A stretch of 64,000 bases of DNA from Paramoeba atlantica (GCA_977017575.1 CDRNVI010000030.1:806001-870000), one strand, 5' to 3'; shown: positions 27,728-37,578, counted from the stretch's first letter. Program-made: numbers and translations. The notes: generated from the letters alone by a model not told the origin.

Positions 27728-28930
27728 CTAATTCGGAGTGTGCCTTGCTGGCGCACCCCACCGTGAGCCTGCGGCACAGGTACGGGGGTCATTATCCTTG
27801 GAGGCCCACATAGTGCTCTTGTCTTGAGTCGCCGAATTCCCCATTCGACCCTTGGCCCGGGGGAACATTTCCGTTACCCCATCCGTCATATTGAGCGCTG
27901 CAGCGCGACGATACCGGCGGTTGGAGACGAACGGCGGAGTCGCTACCTCGGTGTTATCAACAGACCAGTCAAACTGCACTGTGTGCTGAGAGCGCTCCTC
28001 CGGAGTCTCCCCGAACCACTGATAGTCAACTCGGATGTAGTGGTTTTGGTTCGGGCGCTCATTGTACACACGCCAGGCTTCCGTCACGTCGCGTATCCCG
28101 TTTCCGAGAAAATGTGTCGCTGCAATGACTTCACGCAACAAATCCCTTTTGGTGTACGGACCAGTGTGCTGATATTGATGCAAAGGAAATTTCCCTTCGG
28201 GATGCTCCTTCGCGGCATTCGTGCTGAATAGATGCAAATTTTCGTTTTCTAAGCCGCCGTAGGAAAATTCGCTCGGCACTTGGGATTCTGATTTTATACC
28301 AGACTCTGGAGGATTATTCCCTTGTCCATTTTTTCCTTGTGTATCGTGATCCTCCTTATATCCAGAACCTTCCGAAGAAGCTTTTTCATGGAACTCATGT
28401 GGTCGCGATTCTCCATAGATCGGGAATATGAACTGACGCTCGTCAAGACAATTAATGACCAAGTAGGGAAGATCACCGTATTCAAGCAGCATTTCAGTTT
28501 CCACGTAGCACTGAGCATTATGAAATGTGATAGGAATCATGCATTCTCGTGCAAACTGCCTAGCTAACTCAATTCTCCGCTTACCACGTGGCGTCAGAGA
28601 ATGTTGAAAATAATAACAATAAATCGACTTTGTAAATGGATGTACGTGGCACTCGTTTTCCAATAACACGGCATACGGCCATACGATTTCTGTCGCTTCA
28701 TTACCGAAAAGCTTTTTGGCTTTCGGAAGGTGCTTCCATGTATCAAGATCTTTCCATTCGGCAATACTTTGAAGTTGAGTTTTTTTCATAAATTTCCATT
28801 GTTCGATTTCTTTTTCACTTATTTGACGACGACCAGGCCCGCGATGCAGTCCCCGAGGCTTCCGTGGAGTAGAAACGGGTGAGTTTTCGGTTAGCTGCTC
28901 TAGATTGCGAAATATTGAAGCACGACGCAT
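27728..28930 (-). CDS. Hypothetical protein, possibly mitochondrial ribosomal
   Basis: The 400-residue product starts MRRASIFRNLEQL, a plausible mitochondrial presequence, followed by a basic KPRGLHRGPGRRQ stretch. The part at about 85-175 (KHLPKAKKLFGNEATEIVWP through LPYLVINCLDERQFIFP) looks like a small alpha/beta fold; the order ARQFARECMIPITFHNAQ then LPYLVI is loosely like L51/S25/CI-B8 proteins such as mL43. A charged linker (180-235) and a second conserved-looking block (GPYTKRDLLREVIAATHFLGNGIRDVTEAWRVYNER) follow. I do not recognise the family with confidence. It stands alone between transposon blocks, on the same strand as all other host genes. Confidence 0.6.
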   Translation of the reverse strand: MRRASIFRNLEQLTENSPVSTPRKPRGLHRGPGRRQISEKEIEQWKFMKKTQLQSIAEWKDLDTWKHLPKAKKLFGNEATEIVWPYAVLLENECHVHPFTKSIYCYYFQHSLTPRGKRRIELARQFARECMIPITFHNAQCYVETEMLLEYGDLPYLVINCLDERQFIFPIYGESRPHEFHEKASSEGSGYKEDHDTQGKNGQGNNPPESGIKSESQVPSEFSYGGLENENLHLFSTNAAKEHPEGKFPLHQYQHTGPYTKRDLLREVIAATHFLGNGIRDVTEAWRVYNERPNQNHYIRVDYQWFGETPEERSQHTVQFDWSVDNTEVATPPFVSNRRYRRAAALNMTDGVTEMFPRAKGRMGNSATQDKSTMWASKDNDPRTCAAGSRWGAPARHTPN

Positions 28931-29141
28931 TTATTTAAAAAATTAAAAAAACGATTTAATTTTTTAATAATTTAAGGAACCTTATTTCTAACTCAATAAA
29001 TGTATTTCGTGATGTAGATGTGTACATTACAATTTTGATTGTAGAAGAACCACAAATAACCAACACCAAAAGTTAAAACAAAACGTAATTTAATTTTCAT
29101 GGTTCTCGCGAACATCAAAACCAAACCCCTTTTAAAAAACC

Positions 29142-29527
29142 GGTTAAAGGGAACCGGTTTTGCGCCAAAAAACTATCTAAAAAATTGCCAAGAAGTCTTA
29201 CTTTTTCTTCTTTTCCATCACTAATTGAATGTTCTATTTTACTCATGGCTCAAAGCTTTTAGCACACTCTACACGTTGGTATACAAGCTTGTGGTCCAAT
29301 AGCCATTGAATAATGTCCCTTTCGCTTATCGCTCCCAAAACTGTGTATGACCAGTTGTCGGTACAAGAAAAATCAGTGCAATGCCGACAATTTATGTCCA
29401 AAGTAGCCAAAAAGGTGGAAAAGTATCAGAAAAACTGATGTATTATCTTCAAAATTGTTCTTTAGAATAATTATGACTCTTTTTCGAAAATTTTTATCTT
29501 TTGGCGCAAAACCGATTCCCTTTCACC
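29142..29527 (-). mobile_element. Merlin-derived miniature element, TSD AAAAAACC
   Basis: Inverted ends GGTTAAAGGGAACCGG and GGTGAAAGGGAATCGG, each followed by TTTTGCGCCAAAA, enclose 386 bp. An exact 8-bp direct repeat AAAAAACC lies at 29134-29141 and 29528-29535. The minus strand still encodes ISERDIIQWLLDHKLVYQRV, matching the zinc-ribbon region of the Merlin element at 22433 (WTEKQCVEWLQNHKLVTQKV). It is therefore an internally deleted Merlin element. It fills most of the gap upstream of the hypothetical gene at 27728. Confidence 0.8.
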
Positions 29528-30058
29528 AAAAAACCGTATTAATAAAGCTTTTTTCTGTTGACCCCTGAACCCCACGACCGCTAAAGTTTTGGATAAATAA
29601 TATTTGTACTGTACCCCCCCGTTTATAATAGCCTCGCTTTTGCCCAAATGAACCTATAAAGGGGGGAGGGCGATTAAAAGTCGGCACAGAAATTGCCCTA
29701 CATTTGGGAGCGAGGAACCAGGAATTATTTAATCGCTAAGTGGGCCCCTGCGCTCTGCCAAAGTAAAATGTCCAGCACGAACCCGCGCCACACCTCGAAG
29801 AACCATGTGAAAATAAATATCAAAATATTTAAGATGGTGCAAGAAAAATAAAAAACTCTTCCGCGGGGAGAGGTCGAGGCTATTAAACCCCTCCGCATCA
29901 AAAAGGCACCCACCCTTATTTTTCGCATGAGGGGGGCTAGGGGGGTTATCGCACCACTTTATCGTGCAAAATTTTGAGATCTGTACGTTCCCGTTGTCTT
30001 TAGGTCATTTCGAAAAATAAAAAAAGTTGAATTTGTTTCTAATTTTTTTTCACTTTTC

Positions 30059-30238
30059 ATGCCAAAAAATACGTATCGACTCCCCAGGGGTGGTCTTACA
30101 GAAAGTGGAAAAGTGTTATTACGCATGAGGCTTGGCCAAGGGGTTGCGATAAGGCAACTAGACCGCGAGTTTAATGTCAATGTGAAGCATATTCGAAAAT
30201 ATTTGAAAAAAAATCGCCGGAAAATATTTATTCTCTGA
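30059..30238 (+). pseudogene. Tc1/mariner N-terminal helix-turn-helix part
   Basis: From an ATG at 30059 a 59-codon frame encodes a helix-turn-helix-like segment, LRMRLGQGVAIRQLDREFNV followed by KHIRKYLKKN. It ends in a stop at 30236. The next part of the transposase (EIKKRTKKRRSLVKDTIEPL) continues in another frame, so the gene is broken here. Confidence 0.6.
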
Positions 30239-30464
30239 GCCCTGAAATAAAAAAAAGAACCAAAAAACGGAGAAGCCTCGTTAAAGATACTATTGAACCT
30301 TTAGACCGAGCGGGGGTCCCCATAAATGGGTCTGCTCGCAAGATTCGCGGTAAATTGAAGAGAAAGGGTATAAATGAATCTTCAGACACCGTTAATAGAG
30401 ATATTAACGGTGTCTGAACGGCTACACATATGGGTTACGGCCTTTATCTCAAGGACTGACAGAG

Positions 30465-31073
30465 GTGCAGAAAAACAAAAGGGTGTTGTTTGCTAAAAAT
30501 TGGGAAAAGTTAAAGTGGGACACCTCTCTTTTAGTTTTCACTGATGAGAAAATATTTGATACGAATGATCATCGATCAAAAATGTGGGTAGCTCCCGGCC
30601 AAAAGCCTGTGAAGCGGCAAAGAGTGCGTTGGGCACCCAAATGTCATGTGTGGGGAGCCGTGGGAGTAGGCTATAGACACCTTGTTATTCTCCCCACCAA
30701 CTCAAATACATATGTTTCGTACATTAAAACATTAAAAAAAGTATCATTCCCCCCAAACTGTATTTTTCAGCAAGATGGGGCAACACCTCACACTGCCAAG
30801 GAAACAAAAGCGTACCTTGAGGACAGCAAAATGAAATTATTGAAAAATTGGCCGCCCAACTACCCCGATCTCTCACCAATAGAAAACGTGTGGAGCATGG
30901 TACAAAATCTTGTAGATGAATACAATCCTGCAAAGAAAGAAGATCTCATAAAAAGCGTACGTAAAGCTTGGCGTAAATTGCCTCAAGATTATATTGATGA
31001 TTCGGTTTTGAGCTTCGATGCTCGCCTCAAAGCTTGTGTGGCGAGTAACGGAGAAAAGGTGACAAAATGGTAA
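30465..31073 (+). CDS. Tc1/mariner transposase catalytic part
   Basis: The frame has the complete DDE domain: LVFTDEKIFDTND, GQKPVKRQRVRWAPKCHVWGA-like middle, IFQQDGATPHTA and YPDLSPIENVWSMV, then a C-terminal helical tail ending GEKVTKW. Spacing between QQD and the Glu fits DD34E. The frame opens at GTG without an ATG, and an upstream frame supplies the preceding residues, so the gene needs at least one frame correction to be read from its HTH part. Confidence 0.75.
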   Translation: MQKNKRVLFAKNWEKLKWDTSLLVFTDEKIFDTNDHRSKMWVAPGQKPVKRQRVRWAPKCHVWGAVGVGYRHLVILPTNSNTYVSYIKTLKKVSFPPNCIFQQDGATPHTAKETKAYLEDSKMKLLKNWPPNYPDLSPIENVWSMVQNLVDEYNPAKKEDLIKSVRKAWRKLPQDYIDDSVLSFDARLKACVASNGEKVTKW

Positions 31074-31258
31074 TCTCTTTCTAAAATATACGTATTCGTT
31101 TCTTTTTGTCTCATTTTTTCGCGCGCAAAGTCTGTGCGTTGAGATCTGCAAAATGCAACAAAAATCAGCTCAAACGGACATTTGGCTGAAAAGTTAAGGG
31201 TGGGTGCCTTATTGGTACGGAGGGGTTTATAAACAGGGGGGGGGGGTACAGTAAATTC

Positions 31259-31568
31259 TTTTTTAGGCTCTTCGCTAAACGCGGTGGTCGTTTTCAACTT
31301 AGAAATCACTCATGCTGCGCGCTTCGCGTTGAAAACTACCTCCGCGTTTAATGAAGAGCCCAAAAAAGAAAAATCGCCAAAAGGTCATGTATAATCTGGT
31401 TTTTTGGATGAAAAACCTCGATTTTTCGACAAAAATTGCGAAATTTTAACGCTAATTTGGGCCGTTTTTGATGCCTTACCAGTAGGGGCAGGAGGCGAAT
31501 CTGTCGAAACAAACGTCGTAGAATGGCAGTAGAGGTCCAAAACTCTTAAAATACGTTTTAGGCACAGC
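31259..31568 (+). repeat. R2 palindrome plus R3
   Basis: 31259-31368 is a near-complete R2 palindrome: an arm starting TTTTTTAGGCTCTTCGCTAA, the GTTTTCAAC turn, the CACTCATGCTGCGC loop and the return arm ending GAAGAGCCCAAAAAA. R3 follows directly (31369-31568), with AAATCGCCAAAAGG, GGGCCGTTTTTGATGCCTT and AAAATACGTTTTAGG. The R2-R3 order is the same at 48252-48555. Confidence 0.75.
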
Positions 31569-31725
31569 AGCAGTAATAATTTTTGTAATAGAAATTATTA
31601 ATAATTTTTATTATTATAAGAAGGTGAATTATTAATAATTATTATGAGGACTTCTTTAGCCCTCATGGGGCGTATAGTAAGCGTACACATGTGTACATGT
31701 GGATATTTTTTTCAATTTGTTTTCA

Positions 31726-31859
31726 GTTTTGGACCACCGGAGCCCCATTTTATATTTTTTTCTTCTATTATATTACTGTGTTTCTCTTTATATTTTCACT
31801 GTTTTTGTTCACGTTTTTTTCAATAATCGAGTGTAGAGCGGTAGTTTTACAACCACCGC
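31726..31859 (-). repeat. R1 repeat (inverted copy)
   Basis: Starts TTTTGGACCACCGGAGCCCC, continues with an AT-rich core (TTCACTGTTTTTGTTCACG) and ends in GCGGTAGTTTTACAACCACC, a foldback end that shares its arms with R2. The following 31860-32233 is AT-rich and holds no gene that I can see. Confidence 0.7.
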
Positions 31860-32233
31860 AATATTATTGACCATATAACCGTGGGATAATACTTGTACTA
31901 TTTGCAAGAAAAAAGTTCGGTATAGAGAGAAGAAATTACTAGAAAGAAAAAGAAAAAGAGTACTTCCTTACGAAAGGCTAGTAATGTTACGTAGCGGCAA
32001 GAATAACTAGAACCTATCAAAGTGATATAAGAAATATAACATATTTTGAATTGCTGCACAAAATTACTTACACTTCCATGACCTAAATGCAAGAAAGACT
32101 AAACAAAGAAGGGAAAAAGTGAAATTATTAGACTACCTAAATTACGCTCTTCCCATTTGTCTTATATTTTATTAGTTATATTGGTGCATGGTGAATCATA
32201 TTTAAACATAAAGAAAATTAACAAAGAAGCGGA

Positions 32234-33682
32234 TTATTCAGTTGACGGCTTGCTTAGGCAAAACCCTTGCTCCCAACACCATTTCCAGTAGAATTCAAGA
32301 TGATGAAACCAATATGGCGAACGAGTCTTTATATCCATCAATTGAGGAAGTAAAATTGTTCTGCGTTGTACGCATACACGACGCAATACAGAAGCAAGTA
32401 TGCAAACCTCTAACAGCTCACTAAAATTTTTTAAAGCGGTATACGACTCCAACAGTCGGTGTTCAGTGCGATGCATTATGTAAATTGTATTTCCCCATCT
32501 CAAATCTAAGTTATTGGAGTTTTTCACGTCAGTGGTGTAATCCATGAGCTCCATGAAAGTCTTTGATATCGGATGGCGGCGCTGGGCGCTACCAAACATG
32601 TAGTAGTTTACCTCCACAGGGGCAGGGTAGCCTCGAAAAGGGGACACATGCACAGTGCCATTCTGGCAGAAAAACTTCGCACTGAGATTTTCGAATCCAT
32701 AGCCAGGAACGAGCGTTAAAATTCCTTGTAGGTTGGACTCGGTAGTAACCAAAAAACTTATTGGTGTATTATGATTTATATCAGAACCGGCGGAGTTATC
32801 ACACAAATCAGGAAAATTGTCCACTGGTAACGCGATTTGGGGAGAAGCACTATTCAAAGTATGATTCGTAATGCATGAAAGTGAGGAGATTGGGTCGTGA
32901 CGATGAAAGAAATGATGAAGGAAAGATGCCATTTGCAGGAATGGGAAGCATGTCCCTTCAACGCGATTTTCCTGTACGATTTCAGTGACTCGACTTTGAT
33001 TCTCTGCTACACACGATGGAAGCGTTAGTGTAGTGGTATAAATAAACTGAAAGAAACGCCCTGTACCTGCAATTTTCGAAGAAAGAAGCGACCCATACTG
33101 TAAAGAAGGATCATATGGTGCATGAAGCGTAGAATGAAAGCGGATCGAACTGCTACCAATCGACGCATCTTCCGGCACTGGAGTTACTTTCGGACCATGT
33201 GTTTGACGAAATCCTTTTCTCAGTTGCAGACCGAGACAGAACATTGGACCCATATCCTTCAAATCGATTGCTTTTACATCGACAAGAACGCGTAGTGGAG
33301 CTCTGGGATGAATGATTCCGGATTTGCTGCAATTTTCTGAATAATTTTCATCACATTGGGTTGACAGGCTATGACTCGTTTCAAAATTTACACATTCAGC
33401 TAAGTCTTTCAATGTTTCGTTTGATCCTAAGAGCAAAGCGTCGATTCGACTTCCGTAGAGCATTTCGCGAACAGAAGAAAAAATACGTAGTCGAGTAAGG
33501 GGCAAAGACAATGAGGATATGCATCGCAAAGCATGGAATGAAAGGCCTGAGGTACCATGACTGTTTTCAAAATCGTGCTCACCGACAGCCTCGATACAGT
33601 GGCCAAGACGCAACAATGCAGAAACGTGGGTAGCAGTGTGAGTGGTGAAGCCGAATATTCCATACCGAAGTGCAAACCGCAT
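32234..33682 (-). CDS. Hypothetical protein, weakly oxidoreductase-like
   Basis: The 482-residue product begins MRFALRYGIFGFTTHTATHVSAL, and shortly after has IDALLLGSNETLKDLAECV, an order reminiscent of the Rossmann part of Gfo/Idh/MocA oxidoreductases (xDAVVIxTPxxxHxxLA). The glycine-rich loop is not canonical (GIFGFTTHT), and the Lys of the usual EKP motif is missing. The C-terminal part (NLQGILTLVPGYGFENLSAKFFCQNG) would fit the beta-sheet domain of that family. I treat it as a possible inactive relative; it could be unrelated. Upstream of the ATG, ATTCTAG gives an acceptor-like AG one base before the start. Confidence 0.55.
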   Translation of the reverse strand: MRFALRYGIFGFTTHTATHVSALLRLGHCIEAVGEHDFENSHGTSGLSFHALRCISSLSLPLTRLRIFSSVREMLYGSRIDALLLGSNETLKDLAECVNFETSHSLSTQCDENYSENCSKSGIIHPRAPLRVLVDVKAIDLKDMGPMFCLGLQLRKGFRQTHGPKVTPVPEDASIGSSSIRFHSTLHAPYDPSLQYGSLLSSKIAGTGRFFQFIYTTTLTLPSCVAENQSRVTEIVQENRVEGTCFPFLQMASFLHHFFHRHDPISSLSCITNHTLNSASPQIALPVDNFPDLCDNSAGSDINHNTPISFLVTTESNLQGILTLVPGYGFENLSAKFFCQNGTVHVSPFRGYPAPVEVNYYMFGSAQRRHPISKTFMELMDYTTDVKNSNNLDLRWGNTIYIMHRTEHRLLESYTALKNFSELLEVCILASVLRRVCVQRRTILLPQLMDIKTRSPYWFHHLEFYWKWCWEQGFCLSKPSTE

Positions 33683-33936
33683 TCTAGAATAACTGTGCTT
33701 CTAAGTTTGATTCAAACGAAAAAGGTTTACATTTTTGAGTACACGTTGAAGAATTAATAATTAATTTGACTTCACCACTAAAAGACTGGTGTATAGTATA
33801 AGTTATGTACGTAATGTTGAGTGTTGACTTTAAAATCTTCAAAATAGTTGATTTTTTTGTTGAAAACTATTCAGAGGAGCAAAAAATGCTATAAGAAAAA
33901 AAGGTAGTGATGCTTCTGATGATATTTCATCTGAAG

Positions 33937-34770
33937 TCACACGCTCGTTTTCAAATCAAGAAGAGCTAGGTGCATGCCATCTGCAAAACTTTGCAGAGAA
34001 TTCATTGAGATGCTTCGTGCTGTATGGCTCTCCAAAAATACAGGTGATAAGCAAGGAGAAGAATCTTTCTCCGAAGTATTTAACAATAGCGCACCACAAA
34101 CCTCCTGAATAAGAGGTTCGCCGCTAAAAAGAGTAGAGAGCAAAACAAGGTACTTCCGAGCCTTCTCGAGAGATTCCGCAGACTGAGACTGAGACCTTTC
34201 GTCAACCTGAAGATACTTGCCGTCACGGGGAGAGTTCGAAGCTTTTCTCTCCGCGTGCTCACTAGTAGATTCAAGCCCTGGTGAATCCTTGAGAGTCCAT
34301 TCCTTGCTCCCTACAACATTACACTGCTTCTTCAGATTTCTAACCAGCGTAAACAAGAGATGAACCCTACTGTCCGTAAAATTTTGCTCTTGTATGCGTT
34401 GAATGGCTGGTAAAGTTTGTTTATATCTCGCGGCTAATTGATCCATAGAATTCAGTATCGTTGAAAAGTTTTGTCGGAGATACATCGTATCAGAAAGAGA
34501 CCTGTCGAATCTACGAAGACGCTCAGTCCAAAGAGATTCAATACTTTGTAAGCGCAAGGTTGCATCTTCTATTTCATGTTCAAGGACCTTGTCTTTTTCT
34601 TTGAATCTTTGTTCATCGTCTTGTATTGCATTGCTCACTTCGTCAATTTGATTTTGAATTTCACGACGCTTTTTCCATATTTTTGAGAATTGAGTATATT
34701 CGAGAGCACCAACGGTCATCATTGTACCAGCACTCGCACCGATAATTAACCTCCGTACAATCTCATACAT
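33937..34770 (-). CDS. Hypothetical membrane-anchored coiled-coil protein
   Basis: I use the ATG at 34770 (277 residues); the frame runs further upstream to a GTG. An N-terminal segment, IVRRLIIGASAGTMMTVGAL, could be a membrane anchor with a short N-terminal face, as in mitochondrial outer- or inner-membrane proteins. From about residue 30 to 110 the sequence is a charged coiled coil (KKRREIQNQIDEVSNAIQDD and on). The C-terminal half is Ser-rich with helical parts. No family recognised. It lies between the kinase and the 32234 gene on the same strand. Confidence 0.55.
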   Translation of the reverse strand: MYEIVRRLIIGASAGTMMTVGALEYTQFSKIWKKRREIQNQIDEVSNAIQDDEQRFKEKDKVLEHEIEDATLRLQSIESLWTERLRRFDRSLSDTMYLRQNFSTILNSMDQLAARYKQTLPAIQRIQEQNFTDSRVHLLFTLVRNLKKQCNVVGSKEWTLKDSPGLESTSEHAERKASNSPRDGKYLQVDERSQSQSAESLEKARKYLVLLSTLFSGEPLIQEVCGALLLNTSEKDSSPCLSPVFLESHTARSISMNSLQSFADGMHLALLDLKTSV

Positions 34771-35024
34771 AAATTTAGGAGCAGTAGTAGTAGTAGTAAC
34801 AGTCACTATAATAGTCTTTGGTCAAAATGTAAAATAAGAACAAATCTAACATGTATCACATCCATCCAATAATAAAAATAATTTACCATAACAAAACAAT
34901 AGTAGATGACAGTAAAAGCTCAATGAGTTAGACTCAGACAATATTATTTCAAGATTAGCAACAGCACCAAATTATTTTTGATGCATCGCAAGACTCTGTC
35001 ATGTCAAGAGTCGAGATGTCCCTT

Positions 35025-36863
35025 TCAATTTTCTTTACGGAGAATAATCTTTAATTTTCCTGATTTTGCTTTGATGTTTAATTTATTATGGGTGTCTAGG
35101 TTTCTACCGGATCGAACATCCAATAAGGCGTGTTTTCCCACGGAATCACCCAAACCTCGAAGTTCGCTAATAGGATCAACGCACTCTGAATGTGTTTTTG
35201 ACTCAAGAGAAGCCGAACGTTTATGTTCACTTTTTTCGGACAAGGAACTGTGAGAAGCAAGTGGTTTGAATCGAATGCGCTGTCCCTTAGGGCGTTTTAG
35301 CGTTTCTTGCCTCGTAGATAAGCTTGTCCCCGAATTGTGCGTTGTACTTAAGCGGATGTCTTGTCGCTGTTCAGAATCTACAGTCGACAAGCTTTGACTT
35401 GATAATGCCTTTTTTATTTGAGATGACCGAGTTGGGTTCTGTCCAAGAAGCGTGCTTGAACCATCTTGATTTCCAATCGATATTTTTGCTTTTCCGAACG
35501 AAAAATCTGAGCGCACAGAACTGTCTAACGAACGATCATTTGACCCAGCGGAATACATCTTTTGCTCACGCAGTTTCTGAAAAGTAGTTGAACTGCGTGT
35601 GCTGAAGCCGCTTTTTTCATAGCTTTTGTAAAAAGTCATTTCTTCACCAGCACCGTCAGCATCCAATTGTGTATCCATCGTGAACTGATGTTGTAGTGAT
35701 TGCCGTATTTTTTCGCGATCGCACCATCGAGTATCTTGAAAATACGCGTGATTCAGGATTTCCTGCGTAGTAGGCCTTCTTCGAGGATCCCACTGTAGCA
35801 AAACTTTAATTATGTCAAGAGCATCTGGAGAAGGGATAGTTTGCGCATTGCGGAGAAGATATGAGTCAAGTGAATGATGCTTTTTCTTTTTAAGAGTTCG
35901 TGTCAACGCGTTTTCTTTCGATTTAGCCCCTTCTCTGGCTTTGTCGCAAGCTAACCCATCAATGGCCCAACCCAATTCAGAGGGTGGGGTCCCGAGCAGA
36001 GATCCCACGTATCCAAAGAAGACCCCTTCTGCCTTGTCAAGTGGGACACTGCGCAGAAGCTCGTCGCATTCAAATAGAGGTCTACATAAAAACATTTCAG
36101 CCAAAACACACCCAAGAGACCACATGTCGGGAGCTTGCTTGTAGTCGTTGTATGTTCCAAAGTAAACTTCGGGGGCCCTATAGTATAAAGTTGCTACGCG
36201 GGGAGTAAGTTTTAAATCGCGATTTACAGTTTTTTTCATGTCATCACACGAAGAATATGGACGAGATTCGCTTGACATTCGAGAAGCGCTCCTCCATTCC
36301 CTGGCTAAACTAAAGTCACAAAGTTTCAATTCACCGCTTCTATTTATTAATATATTTGAAGTTTTGATGTCTCGATGTAAAATTTGACAGTGATGCAAAA
36401 CACAAACCGCTTGCAATAGTTGGTGAAAATAGTAAGCTACGACCTCTTGGCGCAACACGTTTGCTTTCCTGAGTACTCGATATAAATCGTATTCCATGTA
36501 CTCAAACACAAGAGCTGTATATTGCATATCTTGCGAGAACAAAACCCCTTTGAGCTCTATCAATGTTGAATTCCACACGTTTGACGTTTTCTTTAGTCCG
36601 TTAAGAAATTTCAAGATTCGAATCTCACGAATAGTGGAGGTTGGAAATCCAGATAAACGTTTGCTACGAAGTAAAAAAGCATTTCGTATTTTCTTTATCG
36701 CGAAAAGAGAGTTTGTCTTCTTACAACGAGCAAGATAAACACTCCCATACGACCCCCTGCCGAGAGTTCTGATTATTTCAAAAGCCGATTCAATGTTTGG
36801 ACGCGGTATCGGAAGCTCAGGCAAACAGGTATCAAGATCGTGATCATTTCGATTTTTCAACAT
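35025..36863 (-). CDS. CMGC (CDK-like) protein kinase with long C-terminal tail
   Basis: Start taken at the ATG at 36863 (612 residues); upstream the frame opens at a TTG. The kinase domain has the glycine loop LGRGSYGSVYLA (residues 34-45), Lys57 in FAIKKI, a CDK-type helix FPTSTIREIRILK, HRDIKTSN at 163-170 and TLYYRAPEVYFG. The usual DFG is DFS (KLCDFSLAR, 183-185). The PSTAIRE-like form and length are closest to transcription-type CDKs (CDK9/CDK12, kinetoplastid CRK9/CRK12). The 200-residue tail is basic and Ser-rich, without a fold that I recognise. Insertions near residue 195-215 lengthen the activation segment. Substrate is unknown. Confidence 0.8.
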   Translation of the reverse strand: MLKNRNDHDLDTCLPELPIPRPNIESAFEIIRTLGRGSYGSVYLARCKKTNSLFAIKKIRNAFLLRSKRLSGFPTSTIREIRILKFLNGLKKTSNVWNSTLIELKGVLFSQDMQYTALVFEYMEYDLYRVLRKANVLRQEVVAYYFHQLLQAVCVLHHCQILHRDIKTSNILINRSGELKLCDFSLAREWRSASRMSSESRPYSSCDDMKKTVNRDLKLTPRVATLYYRAPEVYFGTYNDYKQAPDMWSLGCVLAEMFLCRPLFECDELLRSVPLDKAEGVFFGYVGSLLGTPPSELGWAIDGLACDKAREGAKSKENALTRTLKKKKHHSLDSYLLRNAQTIPSPDALDIIKVLLQWDPRRRPTTQEILNHAYFQDTRWCDREKIRQSLQHQFTMDTQLDADGAGEEMTFYKSYEKSGFSTRSSTTFQKLREQKMYSAGSNDRSLDSSVRSDFSFGKAKISIGNQDGSSTLLGQNPTRSSQIKKALSSQSLSTVDSEQRQDIRLSTTHNSGTSLSTRQETLKRPKGQRIRFKPLASHSSLSEKSEHKRSASLESKTHSECVDPISELRGLGDSVGKHALLDVRSGRNLDTHNKLNIKAKSGKLKIILRKEN

Positions 36864-36914
36864 TTCTATCTTAGTTACTGCACCATATTTACACTTGATA
36901 GGGCATTGTATCAA

Positions 36915-37507
36915 ACCGTAAGTTCGTGATATTTATGTTGGGGAAAGGGCAGTATTCTCCGAACTATTACTCACGATACTAATTTAAGGCAAAAAGTAGC
37001 ATAGTACGTTAGACTTATCTAATGAATATTAAACCATACTCCGGGTTAATACCGTTACCCCCCTAGTTATCTCGCATTCGAAAGTACAAAAGCATATCAC
37101 TCGGGATGAAATTAGCGAAATGCGACGAGTCTTTTGTAAGAAGAAGAAGAATAAGAAGAAGACAGAAGAAGACACGGAGGGCTCTGCAGCGCCAACCGGT
37201 AGGGTAGAGTCTCAGGCCACCGACCTTCATCGTCTTGCTACCCCCTTCCCAGACGGCACTCGACGCCTTGCGGCCCGAGCACGGCTACCCAACCGTAGCT
37301 ACCAGGACGGGCGTCCAACCCCGTTGCATCGTGTAGGCTGTGTCTCAAGCCTCCTTTGCGTAAGCAGCTCGCAATTTGGCGGCTGCGCTAGAGCCTGGTT
37401 CAGCTCGGCGGTTCCGGGTCGGTTCTCCAGGGGAGCGGGGTTGAGTGTGGGCCTTGAAGGCACTCCTGATCGCTTTCCCTTTGTAGTGAGGCCGCCAGGT
37501 TGCAAGT
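36915..37507. other. Gap with GC-rich island, no gene assigned
   Basis: 36950-37115 is intergenic. At 37138-37170 there is a GAAGAA-type repeat, followed by a GC-rich island to 37505 with frames on both strands that look like random ORFs in GC-rich DNA. It may be the body of a tRNA-headed SINE ending at the tRNA-like stretch that follows, but I have no second copy to prove it. Confidence 0.3.
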
Positions 37508-37578
37508 TTTGTCGATAGCGGGAATCGAACCAACAACCTGCAGGTTGTAAGGCCCACCATCTACCAACTACGGTCTAC
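37508..37578 (-). other. tRNA-Val-like remnant (possible SINE head)
   Basis: On the minus strand the order is GTAGTTGGTAGATGG (D-arm/A-box-like), CCTTACAACC (anticodon-like TAC) and TTGGTTCGATTCCCG (B-box and T-arm). The acceptor arms pair at only a few positions and the anticodon stem has an eight-base loop, so this is not a functional tRNA as it stands. A decayed tRNA or a tRNA-derived SINE promoter is likely. Confidence 0.35.

Larger units (their letters stand above)
29609..31251 (+). mobile_element. Tc1/mariner element with TA target duplication
   Basis: The ends CTGTACCCCCCCGTTTATAA and, on the other strand, CTGTACCCCCCCCCC...GTTTATAA are flanked by TA at 29607-29608 and 31252-31253. 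Total length is 1643 bp. Inside is a plus-strand transposase in two or three frames. The element at 37860-38165 shares its subterminal regions. This is the most complete mariner-type element in the window. Confidence 0.85.

Noticed and set aside
37120-37518. GC-rich plus-strand 132-codon ORF
   Set aside because: Starts in a GAAGAA repeat, has no domain, and overlaps opposite-strand ORFs of similar length; more likely the body of a SINE-like unit.
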